From Paraburkholderia silvatlantica (GTDB taxonomy: Bacteria > Pseudomonadota > Gammaproteobacteria > Burkholderiales > Burkholderiaceae): a stretch of DNA of 64,000 bases. Every line of letters begins with the position of its first letter. The stretch's first letter is position 1. The translations under genes and the position numbers were made by a program. The DNA is taken from NCBI RefSeq assembly GCF_003096715.1, contig NZ_QEOL01000025.1:62001-126000 (forward strand). The letters are read 5' to 3'. The notes under the pieces are model-generated. The model worked only from the letters and a program-made list of their open reading frames with translations. It was not told where the DNA came from and did no database searches. This document shows, in pieces, positions 26,097 through 34,513 of this stretch.

Positions 26097-26846
26097 TCAA
26101 AGCACCTTGGCTTCCGTCTTGAGCTTCTCGAGCAGCGTCTTCACGTCCGGCACCTTCACACCGGCGGAACGCTTCGGCGGCTCGCAGACCCTCAGCGTCT
26201 TCAGACGTGGCGTCACATCGACGCCCAGGTCTTCCGGCTTCACGGTTTCGAGCGGCTTTTTCTTCGCCTTCATGATGTTCGGCAGCGTGACATAACGCGG
26301 CTCGTTGAGGCGCAAATCGGTCGTGACCACCGCCGGCAGCGTCAGCGACAGCGTTTCCGCGCCGCCATCGACTTCACGCGACACGGTCGCCTTGCCGTCA
26401 GCCACGACGACCTTCGAAGCGAAAGTCGCCTGCGGCAGATTCGCCAGCGCGGCCAGCATCTGACCCGTCTGGTTCGAATCGTCGTCGATGGCCTGCTTTC
26501 CGAGGATCACCAGCGAAGGCTGTTCCTTGTCGACCAACACCTTCAACAGCTTGGCGACAGCCAGCGACTGCAGGTCTTCATTCGATTCGATCAGGATCGC
26601 GCGGTCCGCGCCGATTGCCAGCGCAGTGCGCAGCGTTTCCTGACATTGCGCGACGCCCGCCGACACGGCGATCACTTCCGTCGCAACACCCGCCTCCTTC
26701 AGACGCACAGCTTCCTCGACGGCGATTTCGTCGAACGGATTCATCGACATCTTCACATTCGCAATGTCGACCCCCGTGTTGTCCGACTTCACGCGGACCT
26801 TCACGTTATAGTCAACCACTCTCTTGACTGGCACAAGAATTTTCAA
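26097..26846 (-). CDS. etfB: electron transfer flavoprotein beta subunit
   Basis: A 249-residue AMP-binding ETF subunit. The family start KILVPVKRVVDYNVKVRVK places the first codon at a TTG at 26846, which has AGGAGA five bases upstream; the long frame above it is not coding. Further motifs are MNPFDEIAVEEAVRLKE, GADRAILI, ILGKQAIDDDSNQTGQMLAALA and the C-terminal LPNIMKAKKKPLE with its ETF recognition-loop context. It is the first gene of the - strand operon. The TTG start is well supported and may set a moderate expression level. Confidence 0.93.
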   Translation of the reverse strand: MKILVPVKRVVDYNVKVRVKSDNTGVDIANVKMSMNPFDEIAVEEAVRLKEAGVATEVIAVSAGVAQCQETLRTALAIGADRAILIESNEDLQSLAVAKLLKVLVDKEQPSLVILGKQAIDDDSNQTGQMLAALANLPQATFASKVVVADGKATVSREVDGGAETLSLTLPAVVTTDLRLNEPRYVTLPNIMKAKKKPLETVKPEDLGVDVTPRLKTLRVCEPPKRSAGVKVPDVKTLLEKLKTEAKVL

Positions 26847-27222
26847 CGTCGTCTCCTGATGAACGGCACGGGAACACACAGCGCTCGAGCAGCGCCGCCG
26901 TTGCACGTTTACGTAGTAAAGATGCTGAGCCGGGATTTGCCACAGACTCCATTTGACAGCCAAGCCACGAGGCAATGCAAATACCGGATTTCTCTGGCCG
27001 CCATAGGTTTTACTTAGGGCTTTGGCGCGCCGTGCCGGAGAGCAAAGCCGCGCCGCGCGGCCATATCTCATACGCCGTCTCGATCCACCGCGAACGATCC
27101 ACACGGCTCGTCTCTGGTGAATGTAAAAATTCCAATCGCCAGGGGAGCACGAGCAAGGGTGTTTCTCGCCAGGATGACATATCCTGTCGCCTTGCAATGC
27201 TCCCGCGTTACGCGCTCGCCGG
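26847..27222. other. intergenic region upstream of etfB, nothing recognised
   Basis: This divergent gap must hold the etf operon promoter, but I see no clear -35/-10 pair on the - strand and no tRNA, repeat or gene remnant. Confidence 0.4.
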
Positions 27223-27251
27223 TTGACAGCCTGGTTTCGATGCTTTAAAAA
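27223..27251 (+). promoter_or_regulatory. sigma-70 promoter giving a leaderless transcript
   Basis: TTGACA at 27223-27228 and TAAAAA at 27246-27251 are separated by exactly 17 bases. A start point 6-8 bases past the -10 falls at 27257-27259, that is, on or next to the ATG at 27259. No ribosome site could then be on the message, and none is seen in the DNA. Confidence 0.6.
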
Positions 27252-27260
27252 GTAAAGCAT
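27240..27260. promoter_or_regulatory. perfect operator-like dyad over the -10 and start codon
   Basis: ATGCTTTA and TAAAGCAT are exact inverted arms around a five-base centre. The dyad covers the -10 hexamer and the first two bases of the start codon, so a bound protein would block the promoter. Autorepression by the encoded HxlR-like protein is the simplest reading. Confidence 0.6.
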
Positions 27261-27627
27261 GAAAATTCCACGGCCAGGACAACCCGTACGCGGCTCGACC
27301 ACCGGACGGCCGATCATGGTCGTGCTGGACCTGCTCGGGCGGCGCACCGCACTGCGGATACTGTGGGAACTTCGCGGCGAGGCGATGACGTTTCGCGCGC
27401 TCCAGGAAGCGTGCGGCACCAATGCCCGCTTGCTCAATACGCGGCTCGCGGAATTGCGGGCGTCCGGTCTCGTCGAGCACGGCGATGGCGGTTACCGGAT
27501 GACAGCCGAAGGCCGGAAGCTCCTGAGCGCACTGCAGCCGCTGCTAGCGTGGGCGCGTCAGTGGGCGCAGCGCGATCCGGAAGGGTTTGCCGCCGCCGAC
27601 CCCGATCACGCCGGCCGCGAGGCGTAA
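27259..27627 (+). CDS. HxlR-like winged-helix regulator
   Basis: A 122-residue DNA-binding protein. The order LDLLGRRTALRILWELRGEAMTFRALQEACGTNARLLNTRLAELRASGLVEHGDGGYRMTAEGRKL matches the winged helix of HxlR/ArsR-like repressors that bind as dimers to short palindromes. The conserved HxlR N-terminal Cys is not present. The start codon is fused to the promoter and operator (27223-27260). The MFS gene downstream starts 13 bases after the stop, so the two are probably one transcript, and the regulator may sense the carrier's substrate. Confidence 0.8.
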   Translation: MKIPRPGQPVRGSTTGRPIMVVLDLLGRRTALRILWELRGEAMTFRALQEACGTNARLLNTRLAELRASGLVEHGDGGYRMTAEGRKLLSALQPLLAWARQWAQRDPEGFAAADPDHAGREA

Positions 27628-27640
27628 TGCGCGGTTTCTC

Positions 27641-29008
27641 ATGCAAGGGATGTTGCACACCGTGAACCATCTCCGCTGGAAGATCGTGGCATTGCTCGTG
27701 GCGCCGCTCACGTTCGTGATGACGCTCGACCGCACGGCCATGGCTGTCGCGGCCCCGACGATCCAGAACGAACTGGGCCTGTCGATCGTCGAGATGTCGA
27801 TGATTCTCACGATCTACTTCTGGGCCTATGCAATCGGACAGATACCGGCCGGCCGCGCTGCCGAGCGCTTCGGGTCGCGCAAGGTGCTGTTCGGCACGAG
27901 TACGCTCTGGTCGCTCATGATGCTCGCCACGCCCCTTGGCACCTCATTTGCCTGGCTCTTCGGGTGCCGGCTCGTGCTGGGCGGGGCGCAGTCGGCGGAC
28001 TGGTCGAGCAGTGTCGTCGCGCTCAAGCGCTGGGTTCCGGCCAGCGAGCGCGCGAAAGGCAACGCCCTGCTGCTCGCAGGACTCTATCTTGGCCCAATCG
28101 TTGCGGCACCCCTTACGGCGTGGACCATCGCGCGGTTCGGCTGGCATGCCGTTTTCTTCGGATTCGGCGCATTGGGCCTGCTGCTAGGCGCGATCTGGTG
28201 GTTCGGCTATCGCGACACGCCGGCGGCACATCCGCTCATCACGAAGGCGGAAGTCGAGTACATCGCCGCCGGCCAGCCACCCGAGCGCGCGGCCGCCAGG
28301 GGCCCGCTCAGCCGCTGTCTGAGGCAGTGGCGCTTCTGGATCTTCGGTGTCCAGTACTTCCTGCTGGTGCTGATCCAGAGCTTCTATACGACGTGGCTGC
28401 CAACCTACCTCATGCGCGCGCGTGGGCTCTCGCTCAAGGCGATGGGTCTGTACGCGTCCTTGCCCTGGGTCGCCGTGTTCGTGGCGGTATTCGTCGCGGG
28501 GGCGTTCAGCGACTGGCTGCTTCGAAAGACCGGATCGATCTATCGGGCGCGCACGCCCGTCGCGATGACCGGATTTGTCGTGAGCGCGCTCGCATTGACG
28601 GCGGCCTCGCGCGCGGATTCGATTGCGGTGGTTATCGGCTTGCTGTGCCTGTCCTTTGCGGCGGTGGGATTCGTGCAGGTAGTCGTGTGGTCTGCCACGC
28701 AGGATCTCGGGCGCGCATTTGCCGGTGTCATGTCCGGCTGGACGAACGTGTGGGGGGCACTCTCGAACGTCGCCGGCCCCATGACGCTGGCTTTGGTCGT
28801 CAAGGTCACGCATAGCTGGGCAAGCGGCATGATCGTGATAGGCGTGGCGGCCGCCTGCGGTGCGCTGCTGTGGCTGTTCGTGCACCCCGAGCGCCCCTTG
28901 CTCGATGACGAGGCGGCTGGACCGCCGCCGCCATCGGAAACGGGCGCGACAACAGAATCAGTCGGGAACGCTGGGGGTTCGCGCAATGATGCGCTTAGCA
29001 GGCATTGA
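27641..29008 (+). CDS. MFS transporter, ACS/phthalate-permease-like
   Basis: A 455-residue carrier from the ATG at 27641 (alternatives at 27650 and a GTG at 27662; an AAGGGA site lies among them). There are twelve hydrophobic segments. Helix 1 has TFVMTLDRTAMAVAAPTIQNELGLS, followed by the loop AAERFGSRKVLFG and WFGYRDTPAAHPLI with YIAAG in the central loop, which is usual for the anion:cation symporter family (galactonate, tartrate, phthalate). It has a Pro/Gly-rich C-terminal tail. Cotranscribed with the HxlR-like gene. Substrate unknown. Confidence 0.85.
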   Translation: MQGMLHTVNHLRWKIVALLVAPLTFVMTLDRTAMAVAAPTIQNELGLSIVEMSMILTIYFWAYAIGQIPAGRAAERFGSRKVLFGTSTLWSLMMLATPLGTSFAWLFGCRLVLGGAQSADWSSSVVALKRWVPASERAKGNALLLAGLYLGPIVAAPLTAWTIARFGWHAVFFGFGALGLLLGAIWWFGYRDTPAAHPLITKAEVEYIAAGQPPERAAARGPLSRCLRQWRFWIFGVQYFLLVLIQSFYTTWLPTYLMRARGLSLKAMGLYASLPWVAVFVAVFVAGAFSDWLLRKTGSIYRARTPVAMTGFVVSALALTAASRADSIAVVIGLLCLSFAAVGFVQVVVWSATQDLGRAFAGVMSGWTNVWGALSNVAGPMTLALVVKVTHSWASGMIVIGVAAACGALLWLFVHPERPLLDDEAAGPPPPSETGATTESVGNAGGSRNDALSRH

Positions 29009-29121
29009 TCTGACTACCTTGCTGGTTCCCCGTTCAGGGCGTTTCCAGCCGCGCGTATACCCGCTTGTCATCCGTTTTTTTCCATGAAACACTGAGCCGC
29101 ATCTGCTGTGCCGGATTCGAT

Positions 29122-29135
29122 TCCGATATATCGGA
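29122..29135. promoter_or_regulatory. 14-bp perfect palindrome upstream of the ABC transporter
   Basis: TCCGATATATCGGA lies 105 bases before the start of the substrate-binding protein gene. It is the only strong dyad in the gap. IclR proteins bind short palindromes of this kind, and an IclR gene closes this cluster, so it is a candidate operator. Confidence 0.45.
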
Positions 29136-29239
29136 CACACAGCGGGGTGCGCGATCCGTCGCTTGCACGTCTGCGTGCAGTCATGACTGTCACGGTCGCG
29201 AGTTCCGTCCAGGATGGGATTCCTTTCACAGGGTCGAAA

Positions 29240-30073
29240 ATGAGACTGTTCAAAGAAAGCGTAAGGGTCGCCTGTTTGTCCGCCGTCGTCGGCCTGCTGA
29301 CGCTCACCGGTTGCACCAAAGTCGCGACGCCCGGCCAGGATGCCGCGACCGGCTCGACCTTGCAGTCGGTCCTGCAGCGCGGCACGCTGCGTGTCGGCGA
29401 CTGTCTGACCTTCGCGCCATTCGGCTTCTACGACAAGAACGGGCAACCGGACGGCTACGACGTCGATCTCGCGAAAGAACTGGCGAAGCAGATGGGCGTG
29501 AAGCTCGAAATGGTCAACACGACGAGCGCCAACCGCATTCCGAATCTGCAGACCGCCAAGGTCGACGTGGTCTTCTGCAACTTCACGCGCAACCTCGAAC
29601 GTGCGAAGGAAATCGCGTTCACGACGCCATATGTCGTCGCGAGCGAGGCGCTGCTCGTCAAGAAGAGCAGCGGCATCCAGTCGGTCAAGGACATGTCTGG
29701 CCATACGATTGCGACCGTCAAGGGCTCGACGAACGGCGACGAAGTCCGCGCGCTGGGCATCCCTGTGAAGATCCAGGAATACGACAGCTCGGAAGCCGCG
29801 ATCCTCGCCGTCAAGCAAGGCCAGGCCGACGCAATGATCGAGGACAACAACTTCCTCGCCTATCAAGCGAAGCTGGACCCCGAACTGACCGTCACCAATG
29901 AAGCCCTTGTGCCGCTCGAATACAACGCGTTCGGTGTGAAATCGGGCGATCAGGTCTGGCTGAACTACCTGAACCTGTTCCTGTTCAACATCAACGCGTC
30001 GAAACAAAACGCGCAGCTGTACACGAAGTGGTTCGGCACCCCGCCCCGCTATCCGCTCAACCCGCAGTTCTGA
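29240..30073 (+). CDS. polar amino-acid ABC transporter substrate-binding lipoprotein
   Basis: A 277-residue family 3 solute-binding protein. The start is the ATG at 29240, because only there does a lipoprotein signal begin (lipobox LTGC, Cys at residue 25). The mature protein has LQRGTLRVGDCLTFAPFGFYDKNGQPDGYDVDLAKELAKQMGVKLE and VDVVFCNFTRNLERAKEIAFTTPY, the usual SBP_bac_3 blocks. Two permeases and an ATPase follow at once. The Cys in VGDC and the Cys in FCNF are unusual for the binding cleft and may matter for ligand choice. The ligand is probably a polar or sulfur amino acid. Confidence 0.9.
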   Translation: MRLFKESVRVACLSAVVGLLTLTGCTKVATPGQDAATGSTLQSVLQRGTLRVGDCLTFAPFGFYDKNGQPDGYDVDLAKELAKQMGVKLEMVNTTSANRIPNLQTAKVDVVFCNFTRNLERAKEIAFTTPYVVASEALLVKKSSGIQSVKDMSGHTIATVKGSTNGDEVRALGIPVKIQEYDSSEAAILAVKQGQADAMIEDNNFLAYQAKLDPELTVTNEALVPLEYNAFGVKSGDQVWLNYLNLFLFNINASKQNAQLYTKWFGTPPRYPLNPQF

Positions 30074-30122
30074 ACACGAACTCGCGGCGCAAGCGCCGGT
30101 ACGACTTTGCGAAGGAATGGCG

Positions 30123-30842
30123 ATGAGTTATCAATGGCTGACCCTGTGGGGCTACGTGCCCGAATTCTTTCAGGCCGCGTGGCTCACGTTGCAGGTCACG
30201 CTGCTCGCATTTTGCGTCGCGCTGATTCTCGGTCTGCTGACTGCGATCGCGGGCGCCTCGCATCTCGCGCCGCTGCGCGTCGTCGCACGCAGCTATATCG
30301 AGCTGATCCGCAATACGCCTGTGCTGCTGCAGATATTCATCGTGTTCTTCGGACTGCCGTCGCTGGGTTTGAACCTGAGCGCGTATACGGCGGGCGTGAT
30401 TGCGCTCGGCGTCAATGTGGGCGCGTATATGGCGGAAGTTTTCCGCGCCGGCATTCAGTCGGTGCCGCGCGGACAGATCGAAGCGGCCGGCATTCTCGGC
30501 CTCGGCCGCTCGCAGGTGTTTATCGAAGTCGTCTTGCCGCAAGCGGCGCGCGCCGTCTATCCCGCCATCGTCAATAACCTGATCCAGTTGCTGCTCGGCA
30601 CGTCGCTGCTCTCCGCAATCGCGTTGCCTGAACTGACGGGCACGGCGACCGTGATCAATGCGCGAACCCTGCTCTATATCCAGACGTTCTCGGTGACGCT
30701 GATCGCGTATCTGATTCTGAGCCACTGCCTGTCATGGATCGCGGAGCAGATCGGCGCACGCATGTTCCATCCGCCCCTCATGCTCAAGCAGCACACGCGC
30801 CGGCGGTTTCTGCTGATTGCGCGTCAGGCGAGTCGCACCTGA
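30123..30842 (+). CDS. amino-acid ABC transporter permease 1
   Basis: A 239-residue HisMQ-type permease. The ATG at 30123 has AAGGA six bases upstream; the ATG two codons before has no room for it. There are five or so membrane helices, the substrate-path motif SYIELIRNTPVLLQIFIVFFGLPS, and the ATPase-contact (EAA) loop EAAGILGLGRSQVFIEVVLPQAAR. The C-terminal tail is basic. Located between the binding protein and the second permease gene. Confidence 0.92.
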   Translation: MSYQWLTLWGYVPEFFQAAWLTLQVTLLAFCVALILGLLTAIAGASHLAPLRVVARSYIELIRNTPVLLQIFIVFFGLPSLGLNLSAYTAGVIALGVNVGAYMAEVFRAGIQSVPRGQIEAAGILGLGRSQVFIEVVLPQAARAVYPAIVNNLIQLLLGTSLLSAIALPELTGTATVINARTLLYIQTFSVTLIAYLILSHCLSWIAEQIGARMFHPPLMLKQHTRRRFLLIARQASRT

Positions 30843-30864
30843 ACCATCGAAGGGGAAACCGTCC

Positions 30865-31512
30865 ATGTCAACCGAACTGCTGACGACCAGCCTGTCGATC
30901 CTGCTGCAGGGACTGGTCGCGACCTTGCTCCTCTCCGCGGCATCGATTGTCGGCGGCACGCTGGTGGGCCTCCTCGCCGCCGTGTTGCGCTCCTTCGGAC
31001 CGTGGGGCAGCGCGCGCGTCGCGAAGCTCTACACCGAACTGTTCCGCGGCACGCCCGTGCTCATCACACTGATGTTCATCTATTTCGGCGTGTCGTACTT
31101 CGGCTATGCGATCGATGTGTTCGCGGCGGGCGTCGTCGGCTTGAGCGTGTACCAGGGCGCCTACATCGCCGAAGTGTTCCGCTCGGGCATCGAAGCCGTA
31201 CCCAAAGGACAATGGGAAGTCTCGCAGATTCTTGGTCTCAGCAAGACGCAGACGTTCTTCTCGGTCGTGTTGCCGCAGACGGGCAAGATCGTATTGCCGC
31301 CGCTGATCGGTCAGTACCTGTCGCTGATCAAGGATACGTCGATCGTCAGCATGATCGGCATGTCGGAACTGATGCATGGCGGCCAGGCCATCGTCGACCG
31401 CGTCGGCAAGCCGGTCGAGATCTATGGACTCGTCGCCGTGCTGTATTTCGCCGTGTGTTTCCCGCTGTCGCAGTGGGTGCGCCACCATGATCGTAGGAGC
31501 CTGTCGTCATGA
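30865..31512 (+). CDS. amino-acid ABC transporter permease 2
   Basis: A 215-residue HisMQ-type permease that starts at the ATG at 30865 after GAAGGGG. It has TELFRGTPVLITLMFIYFGVSYFG and the EAA loop VSQILGLSKTQTFFSVVLPQTG. It ends in an ATGA overlap with the ATPase gene, which indicates coupled translation. Together with the first permease it would form the heterodimeric channel of the importer. Confidence 0.92.
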   Translation: MSTELLTTSLSILLQGLVATLLLSAASIVGGTLVGLLAAVLRSFGPWGSARVAKLYTELFRGTPVLITLMFIYFGVSYFGYAIDVFAAGVVGLSVYQGAYIAEVFRSGIEAVPKGQWEVSQILGLSKTQTFFSVVLPQTGKIVLPPLIGQYLSLIKDTSIVSMIGMSELMHGGQAIVDRVGKPVEIYGLVAVLYFAVCFPLSQWVRHHDRRSLSS

Positions 31513-32261
31513 CCATATCCATCGGGTCCAAGCCAGTCATCAACCTGAACGGCGTCAGCAAATCGTTCGGCGCCACGAAGGTGCTGAAGGAAATCAATCT
31601 CGAAGTGCGCCCCGGCGAAGTGCTCGTGCTGATCGGCGCATCCGGTTCGGGCAAGAGCACGGTGCTGCGCATCATGGCCGGTCTCGAAACGGCTGATTCC
31701 GGCGAAGTCTGGGTCAACGAAGTGCCGCTCCACGATGTGCGTCGCGCGAGGGAAATCCGCGGTCACGTCGGCATGGTATTCCAGCAGTTCAATCTGTTCC
31801 CCCACAAGACGGCGCTCGGCAATGTGACGCTCGCGCTGATCAAGGCGCGCAAGATGAGTCCCGCCGACGCGCGCAAACGCGCAATGGCCGTGCTCGACCG
31901 CGTGGGCCTTGCCGATCGCGCCGAACATTATCCGAGCCAGTTGTCGGGCGGACAGCAGCAGCGTGTCGCGATTGCGCGGGCCCTGGCTGTCGAGCCCGGC
32001 ATCATGTTCTTCGACGAAGCGACCTCCGCGCTGGACCCGGAACTGGTCGGCGAAGTCACGGAAGTCATGCGCGGACTGGCGCGCGACGGCATGACGATGG
32101 TCGTCGTCACGCACGAAATGGGCTTCGCGCGCAAGACGGCCGACCGCGTCGTGTTCATGGACAAAGGCGTGATCGCCGAACAGGGCGTGCCGGAGGAAAT
32201 CTTCGTCTCGCCGCAGAGCGAACGGACCAGGCAGTTTCTGCACCGCGTGCTCGATCATTGA
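31509..32261 (+). CDS. amino-acid ABC transporter ATPase (GlnQ/HisP-like)
   Basis: A 250-residue ATPase. Walker A is GASGSGKST (43-51), the Q-loop is MVFQQFNLFPHKT, the signature is LSGGQ (145-149) and Walker B is IMFFDE (165-170), followed by ATSALDPELVGEV and the switch His in VTHEMGFARKTADRVVF. The D-loop region reads DEATS where most members have DEPTS. It overlaps the second permease by four bases and completes the importer. Confidence 0.95.
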   Translation: MTISIGSKPVINLNGVSKSFGATKVLKEINLEVRPGEVLVLIGASGSGKSTVLRIMAGLETADSGEVWVNEVPLHDVRRAREIRGHVGMVFQQFNLFPHKTALGNVTLALIKARKMSPADARKRAMAVLDRVGLADRAEHYPSQLSGGQQQRVAIARALAVEPGIMFFDEATSALDPELVGEVTEVMRGLARDGMTMVVVTHEMGFARKTADRVVFMDKGVIAEQGVPEEIFVSPQSERTRQFLHRVLDH

Positions 32262-32351
32262 CGCGTCGCGTCTATCGCATCCATCGCGCAGGAACGAACG
32301 ACAACGACACAAGAGCAAACCGCGATCCCTATCGCCGACGGAGTCTACGGA

Positions 32352-33113
32352 ATGTCTGCACCAGAATCGTCACGGGCCCGGGGCGTGGACCGCGTGATCG
32401 GCATTCTCAGGGAACTGCATGTTGCGCGGCGTCCACTGACGATGCGCGAGCTGATCGAGGCGACGCGTGCGCCGCGTTCGAGCGTCTACGAACTGGTCAC
32501 GATACTCACGGACGCGGGTTGGCTCGAAACGGCCGCGGACGGCAGCGTGTTTTTCGGGCGCGAGATGCACTACTACGGCGCCGATTACGCGATGCACAAC
32601 GATCTCATCAGCCGCGCGCATCAGACCATACTCGGTCTCGTGCGCAAGTACGACGAGACCACGCAACTGTGCATGCTCGAGGGCAACAAGTACACGGTGG
32701 TGCTGTCGGAAAACAGCGCGCGCCCGTTCAACATCACCTCCGATATCGGCGTGAAGGTGCCGATTCCGTGGACGGCGACGGGACGCCTGTTGCTCGGCGA
32801 GCTGACAGACGACGACGTCCTTGCGCTGATTCCGGACGAAGACTACGTACTGGATGATGGTCGCCGCATCGGGTTCGACGACTTCATGCGGGACGTTCGC
32901 GACGCGGCTGCACGGGGCTATTGCTGCACGGAGGGCCTTTCGATGTCGTTCCGGCTCTGCATGGCCGCGCCCGTATGCGATCGTAGCGGCCTGCCCATCG
33001 CGGCGCTGTGCTTCATGACGGGGCGCGACACCGATCCCGCCAAGCGGGCCGCGATGCTCGACGATCTGATTGCCTCGGCGAAGGCGTTGTCGCAGCCGTC
33101 CATGCGGACGTGA
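32352..33113 (+). CDS. IclR-family transcriptional regulator
   Basis: A 253-residue regulator. Its N-terminal winged helix reads GVDRVIGILRELHVARRPLTMRELIEATRAPRSSVYELVTILTDAGWLE. The C-terminal effector domain has TTQLCMLEGNKYTVVLSENSARPF, PIPWTATGRLLLGEL and GYCCTEGLSMSFRLCMAAPV, where IclR proteins bind small acids. GGAG lies eight bases before the ATG. It is 90 bases downstream of the ABC ATPase and probably controls that transporter, perhaps through the palindrome at 29122-29135. Confidence 0.9.
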   Translation: MSAPESSRARGVDRVIGILRELHVARRPLTMRELIEATRAPRSSVYELVTILTDAGWLETAADGSVFFGREMHYYGADYAMHNDLISRAHQTILGLVRKYDETTQLCMLEGNKYTVVLSENSARPFNITSDIGVKVPIPWTATGRLLLGELTDDDVLALIPDEDYVLDDGRRIGFDDFMRDVRDAAARGYCCTEGLSMSFRLCMAAPVCDRSGLPIAALCFMTGRDTDPAKRAAMLDDLIASAKALSQPSMRT

Positions 33114-33202
33114 AGCCGGCCGCCAGCCCTGCTTGAGCGCCCCACTTCAAGGTTCTGCCGCTACCTGCCGATAACGCACTTACGCGTTATTGGACGATCA
33201 CG

Positions 33203-34255
33203 ATGAGCCACGAAGAAGAAGATCTGGCCCGCAGTTCGCTTCAGGCCGCATTCCTGCGCCACGAGGACAGCCTTGCACCGCCCGGGCACCAGCCCGGCGA
33301 GGACAACCCCGCCGTTTATCGCACACTGCTCGAATCCACCCGGGCGATCCCCTGGAAGATCGACTGGGCGACGATGCAGTTCGCCTATATCGGCCCGCAG
33401 ATCGAAGCACTGCTCGGCTACGCGCCGTCCACGTGGAAAACGGTCGATGACTGGGTCGCGCGCATGCATCCGGACGACCGTGAGGCCGTGGTGAATTTTT
33501 GTGTCGCGCAGTCGCAGGCGGGCACCGATCACGAGGCGGACTATCGCGCGCTTACGGCGGACGGCGGCTACGTGTGGATTCGCGACGTTGTCCACGTCGT
33601 GCGCAAAGAGGACGGCGACGTCGACGCGCTGATCGGCTTCATGTTCGACATCAGCGAACGCAAGCGTACGGAGGAACGGCTCGCGGAACTCCAGCGCGAA
33701 CTGGAACGCCTCTCGCTGTCCGACAGTTTGACGGGCATCGGCAACCGTCGCATGTTCGACACGGTCATTGCGCGCGAATGGGCGAGTGCGGCAGTATCGT
33801 GCAAGCCGCTTTCGCTCGTGATGGTCGACATCGACTTCTTCAAGTCGTACAACGATTATTACGGTCACCTGCAGGGCGACGAATGTCTGAAGCGCATTGC
33901 GCGCGTGCTCGGCGAGGCAGCCGGAGCGAACGCGTTCCTGGGCCGGTTTGGCGGCGAGGAATTCGTGCTCGTGCTCGCCGACACCGACGCCGATCACGCC
34001 GTGCGCGTCGCGCAGCGTTGCCGCTCGCTGATCGCGGATGAAGGCATCGCGCATTTGCGCTCCCCGCACGGTCAGCGAGTCACGGCGAGCTTCGGAGTCG
34101 CCACCGGTGTGCCGAACGAAGGCATCGACGTCACAGCGTTCATCAATCTGGCGGATGCGCAGCTCTATCAGGCCAAGGATCAGGGACGCAACCGCATCGC
34201 GGCGGTGGACCGGGCAGGCATCGGCGGCGAAGGATTCAAGCTGCAGTCGCGCTGA
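33203..34255 (+). CDS. PAS-GGDEF diguanylate cyclase
   Basis: A 350-residue protein with a PAS domain at about 40-155 (IGPQIEALLGYAPSTW, MHPDDREAVVNF, ADYRALTADGGYVWIRDVVH), a coiled linker (ERKRTEERLAELQRELERL) and a GGDEF domain from about 170 with the intact active motif GGEEF (250-254). The RxxD inhibitory site that normally precedes it is absent (GANAFLGRF), so product inhibition by that route is not expected. It makes cyclic di-GMP. No membrane segment is present; the signal sensed by the PAS domain is unknown. Confidence 0.92.
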   Translation: MSHEEEDLARSSLQAAFLRHEDSLAPPGHQPGEDNPAVYRTLLESTRAIPWKIDWATMQFAYIGPQIEALLGYAPSTWKTVDDWVARMHPDDREAVVNFCVAQSQAGTDHEADYRALTADGGYVWIRDVVHVVRKEDGDVDALIGFMFDISERKRTEERLAELQRELERLSLSDSLTGIGNRRMFDTVIAREWASAAVSCKPLSLVMVDIDFFKSYNDYYGHLQGDECLKRIARVLGEAAGANAFLGRFGGEEFVLVLADTDADHAVRVAQRCRSLIADEGIAHLRSPHGQRVTASFGVATGVPNEGIDVTAFINLADAQLYQAKDQGRNRIAAVDRAGIGGEGFKLQSR

Positions 34256-34459
34256 TCCTTGCTTTGATAGTGCGACGATCCTTCCGGCATACGGGCTCTT
34301 CACGAGAGTCGAGCGAGGGCAGTCCGGTCGGCGGTCGGGCCGTTGAGCCGATGGTGGATATAAAGCAGCGGTCCGCGAGCCGCACAGGCAGACGAAGAGG
34401 GCCGTGGGGTGGCACCCTTGTGTCCCTCGAGCTCTCACGCAACGGCGGTGATGTGAATA

Positions 34460-34476
34460 GCCAGTTCGAAACTGGC
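34460..34476. repeat. 17-bp perfect inverted repeat
   Basis: GCCAGTTCGAAACTGGC has seven-base arms around three bases. It lies between the diguanylate cyclase and the glutathione S-transferase gene, just before a terminator-like hairpin. Confidence 0.4.
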
Positions 34477-34490
34477 GCCCGTCAAGACAT

Positions 34491-34513
34491 GGCCCGCTGT
34501 TGCGGCCTTTTTT
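34491..34513 (+). terminator. intrinsic terminator-like hairpin
   Basis: GGCC/GGCC and GC/GC pair with one bulged C around a TGTT loop, followed by six T. This suits the end of a + strand transcript, possibly that of the diguanylate cyclase about 235 bases upstream. The rest of the gap 34256-34615 shows no gene. Confidence 0.5.

Noticed and set aside
26847..27437. Upstream extension of etfB to 446 residues
   Set aside because: The added part has no family character; EtfB begins at the TTG at 26846, which has a good ribosome site.
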